Shown here: positions 51,293 through 58,604 of the stretch, one piece after another
How the letters are laid out: every line of letters starts with the position of its first letter
How positions within the stretch are numbered: the first letter of the stretch is position 1
NCBI GenBank assembly: GCA_902770635.1
Contig: CACXTX010000007.1
Span: forward strand, 1 to 58,728
Origin: an uncultured Prevotellaceae bacterium
GTDB taxonomy: Bacteria > Bacteroidota > Bacteroidia > Bacteroidales > Bacteroidaceae
Direction: 5' to 3'
Length of the DNA: 58,728 nt
Translations under genes and position numbers: made by a program
The notes under the pieces: generated by a model
What the model saw: only the letters and a program-made list of their open reading frames with translations
Told to the model about the DNA's origin: nothing
Database searches by the model: none

Positions 51293-51986
51293 TGTTGTAA
51301 TTTTGATTTATTTCTATTGTTATTTTTGACTTAAACTTCCTTACATGCATCAGGTCAAATATGGTTAAATGCATGTGTGAGGCCCAATCATGTGCTGCAT
51401 GCACCATAATCATGTTCGGTATTTCTACATCAAACAGTCCAACAATATCAAAGTTCCAGTTGTCAGGCTCTTCGTTTATATAAAGGAATCTGTTCAAACT
51501 GTCACTTTCCTTTAAACCTCCCAAGCAATAACCATCACTATACATTATGTGAACGTTTCCGTCTAGTATTATCTCCCACATTCTCTTAGCTCGTTCCGAC
51601 TGATCGGAGAAAGTTGAAGGATACTCTTCATCTATGTATAAATGTGGCACGACATCTTTACCCGTTATATCCTTTAGTTGACCAAGAACATATTGGGTTT
51701 CCTCGTAGAGATTCGTCAATGCTTCTCTCAGGTTATCATTGAACTGCCTAACCATATTTTTATCCTCATCCGTTTTGATGGAATGTTCTGATAAGAACAA
51801 GTCACGCCTTACATCTGTCATTTCGCTAATAGCGTGTTCATAAGCATCGTATTCATAAAGTTTGCAATTTTCATATTCACCGTAGAGCGCAACAATTTCT
51901 TCTTCGAGGATTTCACGCAAGCGTCTGTTTGTCTTAATATCTGTCTGGTACATAACAAAATCTCTATCTAATTCGTATTTATTCAT
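51276..51986 (-). CDS. Hypothetical protein of the island operon
   Basis: The 236-aa acidic protein is helix-rich in residues 1-110 (DIKTNRRLREILEEEIVALY, then FNDNLREALTNLYEETQYVL), with a beta-rich second half (GNVHIMYSDGYCLGGLKESD, MIMVHAAHDWASHMHLTIFD). The latter has conserved-looking His/Asp/Trp residues but no known motif. It overlaps the following gene by 17 bases and lies nine bases after the 51996 gene. Confidence 0.72.
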   Translation of the reverse strand: MNKYELDRDFVMYQTDIKTNRRLREILEEEIVALYGEYENCKLYEYDAYEHAISEMTDVRRDLFLSEHSIKTDEDKNMVRQFNDNLREALTNLYEETQYVLGQLKDITGKDVVPHLYIDEEYPSTFSDQSERAKRMWEIILDGNVHIMYSDGYCLGGLKESDSLNRFLYINEEPDNWNFDIVGLFDVEIPNMIMVHAAHDWASHMHLTIFDLMHVRKFKSKITIEINQNYNNEKDM

Positions 51987-51995
51987 ATCCGTTTA

Positions 51996-52676
51996 TTAAT
52001 CATACCACCATCTGTAGCGTCTGATAATCAAATCAAAGAGGGTATGCCAACATTCTATTTCATCGTCCTTTCCCTGATGCTCCTGAGCTGCATTCAATAA
52101 CTGAAGCGCATAATCCAAGTCTGCAACTGACTCTGTTGTTACAGACCATGTGTCAGCATATTTAAGGTAGTCTCTTAACTCGATCATCTGCTTATTCATG
52201 GCCTGGACTATTCCACCATAGTAAAACGATGTGCTATCTTTCCAAAAAGGCATCGTCCTGCATAGATATGGGAACATCAGCATAGCAGACTTATACTTAC
52301 GTAAATCATTTAGCCAGTTTTCATTGGATTGGGTGCACCAATCGTCATCCTCATGTGAAATGTATCCAACTGCATCAAACCGTTGATAATTTTTACTATT
52401 GACATAACACTGTCTTCGATTTGCATTCCAGTAGTCATATTGATCAGTATAACCATCCTTTACGTCTACACTATACGAACTTTCGGTGACAGTATTGAAT
52501 AACATCCAGGCAGTTCTTACCTGTTTACATATTACTCTCATAGAAGAGCTTTCCTTCCTACGACACCATATCCTTTGGTAGAGTTTTTCCAACTCATCAG
52601 TAACAGCCTTCAGGATAAGATTGTAGTCAGGATAGCCATCTCCTGCATATTCGTATGTTGCCTTACGTCTTCCCAT
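51996..52676 (-). CDS. Hypothetical protein of the island operon
   Basis: The 226-aa protein is helix-rich and unusually rich in Trp, Tyr and Cys (KLYQRIWCRRKES, WCTQSNENWLNDL, RRYRWWYD at the end). It includes a DELEKLYQRIWCRRKESSSM segment that could bind nucleic acid by its charge, which is only inference. I do not recognise a family. It starts two bases after the stop of the small membrane peptide and is part of the island operon. Confidence 0.72.
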   Translation of the reverse strand: MGRRKATYEYAGDGYPDYNLILKAVTDELEKLYQRIWCRRKESSSMRVICKQVRTAWMLFNTVTESSYSVDVKDGYTDQYDYWNANRRQCYVNSKNYQRFDAVGYISHEDDDWCTQSNENWLNDLRKYKSAMLMFPYLCRTMPFWKDSTSFYYGGIVQAMNKQMIELRDYLKYADTWSVTTESVADLDYALQLLNAAQEHQGKDDEIECWHTLFDLIIRRYRWWYD

Positions 52677-52678
52677 TA

Positions 52679-52834
52679 TCAGTATATAGTCCTATCTGTT
52701 TCTACGATGATAACTCTCAGAACAATGATACCAAGCACAAGGGCTATTTGTATCAATCCAATGTTGCTTACAAACAATGTTACTACAAAGGCGATAAAAA
52801 GTATTCGCCAAATCCACTTTAATAGGTCTCTCAT
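52679..52834 (-). CDS. 51-residue single-span membrane peptide
   Basis: A short frame starts MRDLLKWIWRILFIAFVVTL and ends RVIIVETDRTIY. It is almost wholly hydrophobic with a basic/aromatic N-terminus: one or two membrane helices. An in-frame ATG at 52840 would add two residues. It fits exactly between the 52847 gene (12-base gap) and the 51996 gene (two-base gap) in the same operon, which supports it as real. Small membrane peptides in such operons can be toxins or effectors, but nothing in the sequence proves this. Confidence 0.65.
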   Translation of the reverse strand: MRDLLKWIWRILFIAFVVTLFVSNIGLIQIALVLGIIVLRVIIVETDRTIY

Positions 52835-52846
52835 AATCATTAATTT

Positions 52847-53584
52847 CTAATTGTTAGGAAAATCATAATCTTCAAGAAAATCTGAGTATGCCTTCATAAC
52901 ATGCTCATACATATCGCGGTTGCTCATTCTTGCAGTAGGATGATGACCTGCTATCAGCAAGAGATTTTCATCTTCGGAATAGAAAATATAACCGTCATCG
53001 TCAATTTGTTCAAAATCCACATCACCATAAAGTTCATCCATTACAATGCCTGAAGTTCCACAGCAAAAGACAACATTTGGGGTCAGTATTTCACGCACCT
53101 CCTCGCTCAGATAATCATTATATGTTCTGGCATAGCGTCTTAGAGCTTTATTTGTCACAGAAGAATCACCTGCCTGTTTCTTGATGTTGACTAAAGCAAA
53201 GGGGGTATTTTCTGATATATCTTCCCTGCTTTCGTAAGAACATGCCTCGCTATAATCAGGATAACCGTCCTCGTCGGTATGGATTATGCCATATACAATA
53301 GACAAAATATTCCTCCAGAAGCGATGGTCAACAGACATCTCCAAGAGGTCATATTCACGATAGTCCTCTCCGTCAAGTTCTCCTTCCTCAAATTCGTCAC
53401 TATTCGAGAAATAGGGATCTTTAGAGATACACACAATACGTAAACTGCTATTCCACCAGTCATCATCCGAGAAAGCAGCATCGTTCATCAATCCGTCAAA
53501 GATAAAATCATTGTCGCCATTGTCATGAGATTCTGATTGCCAGTTCTCAAATAGTTCGTTGAGTTGTTCATTAATTCCGTTCAT
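52847..53584 (-). CDS. Acidic protein with uracil-DNA-glycosylase-like motifs, first gene of the island operon
   Basis: The 245-aa protein begins with an acidic segment (residues 1-45). From LRIVCISKDPYFSN (about 48) it shows a pattern like the uracil-DNA glycosylase superfamily: a DPY motif, FALVNIKKQAGDSS (about 125-140), ILTPNVVFCCGTSG (about 165) and LLLIAGHHPTARMSN (about 210, HP motif). The fold assignment is tentative; activity is not implied since several superfamily members lack it. It is the promoter-proximal gene of the operon divergent from the WYL regulator. Confidence 0.72.
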   Translation of the reverse strand: MNGINEQLNELFENWQSESHDNGDNDFIFDGLMNDAAFSDDDWWNSSLRIVCISKDPYFSNSDEFEEGELDGEDYREYDLLEMSVDHRFWRNILSIVYGIIHTDEDGYPDYSEACSYESREDISENTPFALVNIKKQAGDSSVTNKALRRYARTYNDYLSEEVREILTPNVVFCCGTSGIVMDELYGDVDFEQIDDDGYIFYSEDENLLLIAGHHPTARMSNRDMYEHVMKAYSDFLEDYDFPNN

Positions 53585-53622
53585 AATTCTACAGCTTTTA
53601 AAATAAATTTAATTTCTGCTGG

Positions 53623-53630
53623 CAAAATTA
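53623..53630 (-). promoter_or_regulatory. -7 box of the island operon
   Basis: CAAAATTA reads TAATTTTG on the minus strand, 39 bases before the ATG of the first gene. No good -33 is present; its place is taken by the palindrome at 53636-53662, as expected for a controlled promoter. Confidence 0.6.
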
Positions 53631-53635
53631 TGGGC

Positions 53636-53662
53636 TTAATAGGCCAAAAAGCGGTCTATTAA
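53636..53662. promoter_or_regulatory. Candidate operator of the WYL regulator
   Basis: TTAATAGGCC (53636-53645) and GGTCTATTAA (53653-53662) form an inverted repeat with 9 of 10 matches around a 7-base AT-rich centre. It begins five bases beyond the minus-strand -7 box and ends directly against the -33 TTG of the plus-strand promoter, so a bound dimer would block both promoters. Confidence 0.65.
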
Positions 53663-53693
53663 TTGGATATTTCCAAAAAATGATGTACTTTTG
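53663..53693 (+). promoter_or_regulatory. Promoter of the WYL regulator gene
   Basis: TTG (53663-53665), 20 bp, TACTTTTG (53686-53693), 16 bases before the start codon. Confidence 0.75.
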
Positions 53694-53709
53694 CCAAAAA
53701 TATCTAGTT

Positions 53710-55026
53710 ATGCCGAGTCCAATAGAAAGAAGAATATGGATTATGAAGATAGTCCATGAGCGTAAAAAAATCACAATGGCTGAACTCAACGAAGAGTTTA
53801 GCAGAGCGTTTGATGATGAGCGTCGTATTCCACCAACAACCTTTAAACGTGATTTATTTGAGATAGGGCGCTCTTTCAATATCTATATAGAAGGTGTTAA
53901 GCAGCGACAAGACTCATATTATTATATGGTGAATCCTGATGATTTCGATGAAGGTAGCATCACGCGTCTGATGGTAGATAGAATATCTGATACTCTACAG
54001 GTTAATGCTGTCATTCGGAAAGGCAAGGAACTTGGCAGTGTGGATTTTGGGGAACGTATTCAACTAGAAGATTATCCTTCAGGTGAGAAGCACCTCAGTT
54101 CTGTGCTTAACGCAATCAAAGACAACGCAGTGATTCGCTTTTCTTATCAAGGATTTTGGGATGATGAGGATGAATATGTGCTCCTGCAACCCTATTTCGT
54201 TAAAATGGCTCTTCGACGTTGGTATGTAGTTGGGCTTCGCACTGACACGAATGAAATGGACAGCTTCTGCCTTGATAGAATACAGCAACTGGCACAAACA
54301 AGAGAAAGATTCACATTTCCATCTGATTTTGATGTCAAGAAGTACTTTCAGTACTCCTATGGCGCATTGATTGAAAAGGACATCCAGGTCGAGATAGTTA
54401 AAATCAAAGTGTGGGAAGAGCAGGTTAAATATCTGCGTTCTCTACCTATTCATCATTCTCAGAAAGAGATAGGAAGCGCGCCAAACTACTCTATCTTTCA
54501 ATTTAAGATACGTCCTACTTACGATTTCAAAATGGAAATTCTTTCTCATGGATCTTCCTGGGAAGTGCTAACCCCTTCATGGTTCCGTAAAGATGTCGCC
54601 TCTAGTTTCCGCATGGGATACCGGCTATATTACGTAGACGGGCGTGAAGACAAATCTGAAGAATGTAAGCAAATGCGGGAAATACTAACTTCATGGATTC
54701 ATGCTATTAAACAATATGCCAATGGTGACACTATCATTTTTGTTAATAACATAGCCAATCTACGTGAGCCACAAATAGGTTTAATAGTCAACAAACAATA
54801 CTACATTGTTATTGGCTATAATGATATGGACAAACTATATTATGGTATAAGGTTTGAAGACTACTCTTGCGAAAATAATATTGCTCAGACCTTCGACAAA
54901 CTCGGCTTAAGAGATAAACTTGAATTAACCTCTAACGGATGGTATGGATGGCACAAAGTGTTAGTACCCACCGATATTCAATTATTCATCACGATAATAA
55001 AGGAAATTATAGTCTCCTCAGTTTAA
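53710..55026 (+). CDS. WYL-domain transcriptional regulator with an extra C-terminal domain
   Basis: The 438-aa protein starts MPSPIERRIWIMKIVHERKK with a winged helix (residues 1-75, TTFKRDLFEIG as recognition segment). A WYL domain spans about 110-215 (VIRFSYQGFWDDEDEYVLLQ, then LRRWYVVGLRTDT) and a WCX-like domain runs to about 325 (PTYDFKMEILSHGSSWEVL). A further 110 residues of unknown fold follow (GDTIIFVNNIANLREPQIGL onwards). WYL proteins of this kind (CapW, BrxR) repress divergent phage-defence operons and bind a ligand through WYL. ATG 53710 follows the promoter; an earlier in-frame start at 53680 lies before the -7 box. It overlaps the convergent 55018 gene by nine bases. Confidence 0.88.
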   Translation: MPSPIERRIWIMKIVHERKKITMAELNEEFSRAFDDERRIPPTTFKRDLFEIGRSFNIYIEGVKQRQDSYYYMVNPDDFDEGSITRLMVDRISDTLQVNAVIRKGKELGSVDFGERIQLEDYPSGEKHLSSVLNAIKDNAVIRFSYQGFWDDEDEYVLLQPYFVKMALRRWYVVGLRTDTNEMDSFCLDRIQQLAQTRERFTFPSDFDVKKYFQYSYGALIEKDIQVEIVKIKVWEEQVKYLRSLPIHHSQKEIGSAPNYSIFQFKIRPTYDFKMEILSHGSSWEVLTPSWFRKDVASSFRMGYRLYYVDGREDKSEECKQMREILTSWIHAIKQYANGDTIIFVNNIANLREPQIGLIVNKQYYIVIGYNDMDKLYYGIRFEDYSCENNIAQTFDKLGLRDKLELTSNGWYGWHKVLVPTDIQLFITIIKEIIVSSV

Positions 55027-55626
55027 TCTTTCCTTTGCTGCTTTTTTCTCAAGTTTCTTCAAGTAGTTTCTATGTGCAGGATAAGATGAAACGACCTTAC
55101 CATCCTTGTCCAGTACAACTAAACAGTCATATATTGCTCTGTCTTCCAGATCAAACCCAATGGGTTTACTATATTTCACTCTGAACACAAGATTACCCCA
55201 ACTTTCAGTGAAGTAATTGGCTTTGTTTGAAATAATAGATGGGACTTCAATTGTCAGTTTGTCTCTAAATTCTGGTGTGAAATAAGTTGAGTATTTAAAT
55301 CCTTCTCCTGCATGCTTTAGAGCGCAGGTCCTATCACCGTGATTACCCATTATATGTAGCCAACTGCTTTCATTCAAACACTTTGGTAATAACTTGGGAA
55401 TAGCCCAGTTAAATGGTAGTTTTGACGTCAAGTATTCTCTTGAACTCCCAAGCGTTCCTCTTTTAATGAAAGATGCGGTTTCTTTCTTTGCAACGGCTTT
55501 ACCCTCCTTCTTTCCAACTTGTTTACTAACAGCCTTTACTGTCTCTTTTACCAATGTTGATTTTGACTGCGAAGAGACATCCGCTGAAATAAACAATAGT
55601 AAGATTGCTAACAATATATTTCTCAT
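55018..55626 (-). CDS. Secreted basic protein of unknown function
   Basis: The 202-aa protein has a signal peptide (MRNILLAILLLFISADVSSQ) followed by a Lys-rich, helix-prone stretch (residues 22-55, VGKKEGKAVAKKE). The middle holds NESSWLHIMGNHGDRTCALK and the end is again Lys-rich. No family is recognised. It overlaps the upstream membrane-protein gene by four bases (ATGA), so the two are probably made together. Confidence 0.72.
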   Translation of the reverse strand: MRNILLAILLLFISADVSSQSKSTLVKETVKAVSKQVGKKEGKAVAKKETASFIKRGTLGSSREYLTSKLPFNWAIPKLLPKCLNESSWLHIMGNHGDRTCALKHAGEGFKYSTYFTPEFRDKLTIEVPSIISNKANYFTESWGNLVFRVKYSKPIGFDLEDRAIYDCLVVLDKDGKVVSSYPAHRNYLKKLEKKAAKERLN

Positions 55627-56807
55627 TGAAGGTCTAATTTTAAATCGTTTATTAATTTACTATCAGCATCCTCTAAAAGCTTGTCTATCTCACTTAATTT
55701 GTTCGTAAACAAATTACACACATGTGTATGTTCGCTTTCTATAAAATATTTTTCAGGGTCTTTAAGTTGTTCGATGTAATCAAGCCCCAAATCCATAGTG
55801 GCTTCAACTGCAAATGCTGCTACAGCTGCCCAACCACCAAGAGGAAGGGTTATTAACCCCACTGTTTCTACGGCAGAATTTTTATAAAATCTATTTAGTT
55901 TTTTATCAACAGCAAATTTCATAACATCCATATTAGGATAGATTTTGATTGATTTATCAATTATGGTAACTGGCTTAGAATAATCAATTATGAAACAAAG
56001 AGAATCATACTTTTGATAGTAACGCTTCAACCAGCTATCAACACAACACTTGAATTTATTTTCAAATCCTTGCTCAGAAATCTTGTTATTCCATATTTGC
56101 AAAAACAACTTATTTGTTGTTTCTTGTGATCTGAACACATTATTCTTTATATTATTCCATCCAAGTGTCCCACCAAGGAAATCCTCATAAATAGAAGATA
56201 TCGTATTTTTTACATTTCCAGAAAATATGGAGTCAGTATCATTGAGAAGTGAATCTATCAGTTCGTACCTCAATTTACTTAGTGAACCATCAATTCTATC
56301 CAAATAACTATTCGTAAAGGCTTTATAATAATCTGTATTTAAATAATAGCCTAACAGTTCTTTGTGAGTTGTTAGTGGAATTACATTAATTAATTCAAGT
56401 ATTTCTGATTCTACGACAGCTCCCCATTCCTTATCTATTCCAGACTTATAAACCTTTGAGATAGGAATTACTCCTCCATTCAGTGCTCGAAACTCAATTG
56501 TGTCAAGGACTTGCTGATAATATGTGCTATCACTAATAATGCTTATTATACTTATCAGGCTATCAAGAGAGTTTTCTGATAACTTCTTTGCGAAAAGAAT
56601 TTCGAGTTCTTCTTTCCTACTTTCACTGTTTTCTGACTGTATGGCATAGTATACATCAACAAGCGTTGATAGTTCTGGATTGTTGTTTTCAAAATTTTCA
56701 TGATTAGAAAACAGCAAAAGTCCCGCAAATGATAGTACACAGACAAGTGCAATCATTACGAACCACTTTATGCCCTTTATTGCTTTTCTTCTGTCTATAA
56801 TTCCCAT
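55623..56807 (-). CDS. Membrane-anchored protein of unknown function
   Basis: The 394-aa protein starts MGIIDRRKAIKGIKWFVMIA with one N-terminal anchor (about 14-35). A helix-rich body of some 270 residues follows, Ser/Leu/Asn/Ile-rich (for example LDSLISIISIISDSTYY), and a second hydrophobic Gly/Ala stretch lies near 320-350 (VGLITLPLGGWAAVAAFAVE). Most of it is probably outside the cytoplasm. The base composition is clearly more AT-rich than that of the left part. I chose ATG 56807 because it directly precedes the anchor. It is first in a two-gene operon. Confidence 0.75.
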   Translation of the reverse strand: MGIIDRRKAIKGIKWFVMIALVCVLSFAGLLLFSNHENFENNNPELSTLVDVYYAIQSENSESRKEELEILFAKKLSENSLDSLISIISIISDSTYYQQVLDTIEFRALNGGVIPISKVYKSGIDKEWGAVVESEILELINVIPLTTHKELLGYYLNTDYYKAFTNSYLDRIDGSLSKLRYELIDSLLNDTDSIFSGNVKNTISSIYEDFLGGTLGWNNIKNNVFRSQETTNKLFLQIWNNKISEQGFENKFKCCVDSWLKRYYQKYDSLCFIIDYSKPVTIIDKSIKIYPNMDVMKFAVDKKLNRFYKNSAVETVGLITLPLGGWAAVAAFAVEATMDLGLDYIEQLKDPEKYFIESEHTHVCNLFTNKLSEIDKLLEDADSKLINDLKLDLQ

Positions 56808-56861
56808 ACAACAAAATATAATGAACTGGCATCTTTTGAAAAAACGAGAACTTAACGAGTG

Positions 56862-56869
56862 CAAAGTTA
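56862..56869 (-). promoter_or_regulatory. -7 box of the membrane/secreted protein pair
   Basis: CAAAGTTA reads TAACTTTG on the minus strand, 54 bases before the ATG at 56807. No well-placed -33 is seen. Confidence 0.5.
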
Positions 56870-57145
56870 CAAATTTTCTCTCAAAAGATGCGATACAAAT
56901 ACATTATTTAAGATTTTAGTACAAACCATATAGGCTTTATTTGTATTTTAGTCAATCCAATAAGTAATTGCTCGTTTGTAAAGGGTACTATAAGTGGAAT
57001 CCACGACTTCGGTTTTGCTGGTGTTCTTCCTTCATGTCCTGAACGATATAAGATAGTTGGCCCTTCACACGCACACATTCATCGGCTTTCAGAAAGGGGA
57101 GTGAGGCATTGTACACATTACCTGCGGCTTCCTCCTTATCGGACT

Positions 57146-57171
57146 GTCACACGGTGCCAGGCACGGTGTGA
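57146..57171. repeat. Hairpin repeat like that at 3221-3247
   Basis: TCACACGGTGCC and GGCACGGTGTGA form a stem with one mismatch around a two-base centre. The half-site GCACGGTGTGA is shared with the hairpin at 3235-3247. It separates two gene fragments. Confidence 0.65.
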
Positions 57172-57175
57172 TATA

Positions 57176-57427
57176 AAACGTTTCCCAGATGATTTTATGT
57201 TCCAGCTTACTAAAGAGGAGTGGAACATCTTGAAGTCGCAAATTGCGACCGCAAAACAATCTGATAATCAATCGAATGGAATCTTGAAGTCGCAAAATGC
57301 GACATCAAGTTGGGGAGGAACAAGAAAACTTCCCTATGCATTTACACGCGAAGGTATAGGCATGCTGAGTAGCGTACTGGGGGCTGATACGGCCATAGAA
57401 ATGAATATTCGCATCATGCGAGTGTGA
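57176..57427 (+). pseudogene. ORF6N-domain protein remnant
   Basis: The frame [16 protein letters not shown]...[20 protein letters not shown]...[20 protein letters not shown] ends IMRV and matches the middle of ORF6N (phage-antirepressor-like) DNA-binding proteins. The N-terminus is missing; the homologous part begins just after a hairpin repeat, and a stop after IMRV cuts off the usual C-terminal half. A short direct duplication ([10 protein letters not shown] / [10 protein letters not shown]) is visible inside. A gene is therefore broken at both ends. Confidence 0.75.
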
Positions 57428-57593
57428 AAGACATGGGTAACGGTTTGTGTGCTGTCACGAAACTGACGGCAACACCAGAAACGGTACTGGGTCTATTGAA
57501 GTGAAATGGGGCAAAGGAGCCTCGCAAGCGTGAGCGCCGTTTGTACGTTCTTGTTGCTTCCATATTTCTCATTGTTTAATGATTCTTCGGCTG

Positions 57594-57625
57594 CAAAGAT
57601 AATGCAAATCGAGTGAAAAACCAAA
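57594..57625 (-). promoter_or_regulatory. Consensus promoter without an intact gene
   Basis: On the minus strand TTTG (57622-57625), 20 bp, TATCTTTG (57594-57601). The ATG about 25 bases on (near 57573) opens only a 52-codon frame (MRNMEATRTYKRRSRLRGSF at the start), so the promoter seems to have lost its gene. Confidence 0.6.
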
Positions 57626-57721
57626 TTTATTTAAGTTTTTCCATCAATGCTGCAAAAGTACGAAAAAAAAACGAGACCACCATATTTTAGCAGTCCCATT
57701 TTCTTAGACACCCGTCAACGC

Positions 57722-58294
57722 TTAATCGCCGTCGCCCAGGTTCTCGTCGCCGCTCGAGCCACCACCCTGGTTGGTGTTGCCACCCTGGCCGCCAGCATTC
57801 GTGGTTCCGCCATCCGTGGTCCCCTTGGCAGCCGCAATCTCCGCCTTGGTCCTGTCAGTCCACGCCAGCTTCACGTCCTTCTTCAGCTCGTCGCGAGTGA
57901 AGTCGCCCGTGCTCTGAGCCAGCAGCTTGATGGTCTTCACGGCAGCACCCGTCTTGTCGCCCTCCTTCAGCGTGCCCAACGTAGCCTGAGCCACCTTGTC
58001 GTTCTGAGCATCGTAGAGCACCTCCAGACCGTTCGACTCCACGGTAGCCTTGAAGATAGCCAGGTTGCCCACCTTTACCGTGTTGCCGTTGAGCACCATC
58101 TCGCGCACGCACTTCACGAAGTCGGTCAGCACACCCACAATAAGACCCTCCGAGAAGGCCGTGTTGTGTTCAGCCATGTGGTGAGCCATGTCGTGCAGGT
58201 CCATGGTCTGTTTGTAACTAACTCGGGCATACATCTTACCCGCTGTTTCGGTTTCCGATGTCTCGGTCACCTTACTCAAATAAAGTTCAATCAT
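57722..58294 (-). CDS. HU-related DNA-binding protein with Gly/Asn-rich tail
   Basis: The 190-aa protein matches the Bacteroidota HU-like group (TIGR01201 type): MIELYLSKVTETSETETAGK at the start, VLTDFVKCVREMVLNGNTVK, VGNLAIFKATVESNGLEV for the beta arms, and FTRDELKKDVKLAW near residue 145. The last 35 residues are low-complexity (GGTTNAGGQGGNTNQGGGSS). It probably binds DNA as a dimer. In Bacteroides such genes often stand beside VirE/DUF3987-type genes; any such gene would lie beyond the window's right end. It has a consensus promoter. Confidence 0.87.
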   Translation of the reverse strand: MIELYLSKVTETSETETAGKMYARVSYKQTMDLHDMAHHMAEHNTAFSEGLIVGVLTDFVKCVREMVLNGNTVKVGNLAIFKATVESNGLEVLYDAQNDKVAQATLGTLKEGDKTGAAVKTIKLLAQSTGDFTRDELKKDVKLAWTDRTKAEIAAAKGTTDGGTTNAGGQGGNTNQGGGSSGDENLGDGD

Positions 58295-58391
58295 ACCTTT
58301 TTAAATGTTTTTCATGGTATTAGAAACTATGCAACTGTATCCATCGGCCAGCCGCTTACCGCCTTTTATAATTCACTCTTGAATTACATTG

Positions 58392-58423
58392 CAAAGATAC
58401 AAAATTTCCGTGAAACCGCCAAA
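58392..58423 (-). promoter_or_regulatory. Promoter of the HU-like gene
   Basis: On the minus strand TTTG (58420-58423), 20 bp, TATCTTTG (58392-58399). The leader of about 90 bases contains a tiny frame ATGAAAAACATTTAA just before the gene. Confidence 0.75.
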
Positions 58424-58471
58424 CATTTCCGCAATTATTTTCAAAGAAAAACCACCCTCTTTTTACATCGT

Positions 58472-58574
58472 CAATAACCCATCCTTATCCAGCAATAAGG
58501 GCATGTTATTGTTCAATAAAGGCATGTTATTTCACAATAAGGGCATGTTATTGGAAAATAAGGATGGGTTATTG
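58472..58574. repeat. Array of 21-bp palindromic units inside a 17-bp inverted repeat, locus 3
   Basis: Three 21-bp direct repeats with core AATAAGGGCATGTTATT start at 58493, 58514 and 58535. They are enclosed by a perfect 17-bp inverted repeat, CAATAACCCATCCTTAT (58472-58488) and ATAAGGATGGGTTATTG (58558-58574). Every unit is also palindromic, so the whole can fold in several ways. It lies about 50 bp upstream of the HU gene's promoter. Confidence 0.85.
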
Positions 58575-58604
58575 GGCAGTAAAAGGGCTGTTTTTTGAAA
58601 AATG

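Larger units (their letters stand above)
56870..57721. other. Gene remnants and isolated promoter
   Basis: This stretch has no intact gene. It holds a minus-strand frame without start (56988-57138, ending [10 protein letters not shown]), a hairpin repeat (57146-57171), an ORF6N-domain remnant on the plus strand and a consensus minus-strand promoter (57594-57625) followed by a 52-codon frame. It looks like a scar of several insertions or deletions at the island's right side. Confidence 0.6.

Noticed and set aside
57653-57660. Second minus-strand promoter (TACTTTTG) near the HU gene end
   Set aside because: The box fits but no -33 element is at the right distance, and the good promoter 57594-57625 lies just downstream.
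57647-58477. 276-codon plus-strand frame over the HU-like gene
   Set aside because: The minus strand encodes a clear HU-related protein with its own promoter; the plus-strand product shows no domain.
58472-58574. CRISPR array
   Set aside because: The 21-bp units follow one another without spacers and are palindromic; no cas gene is near.
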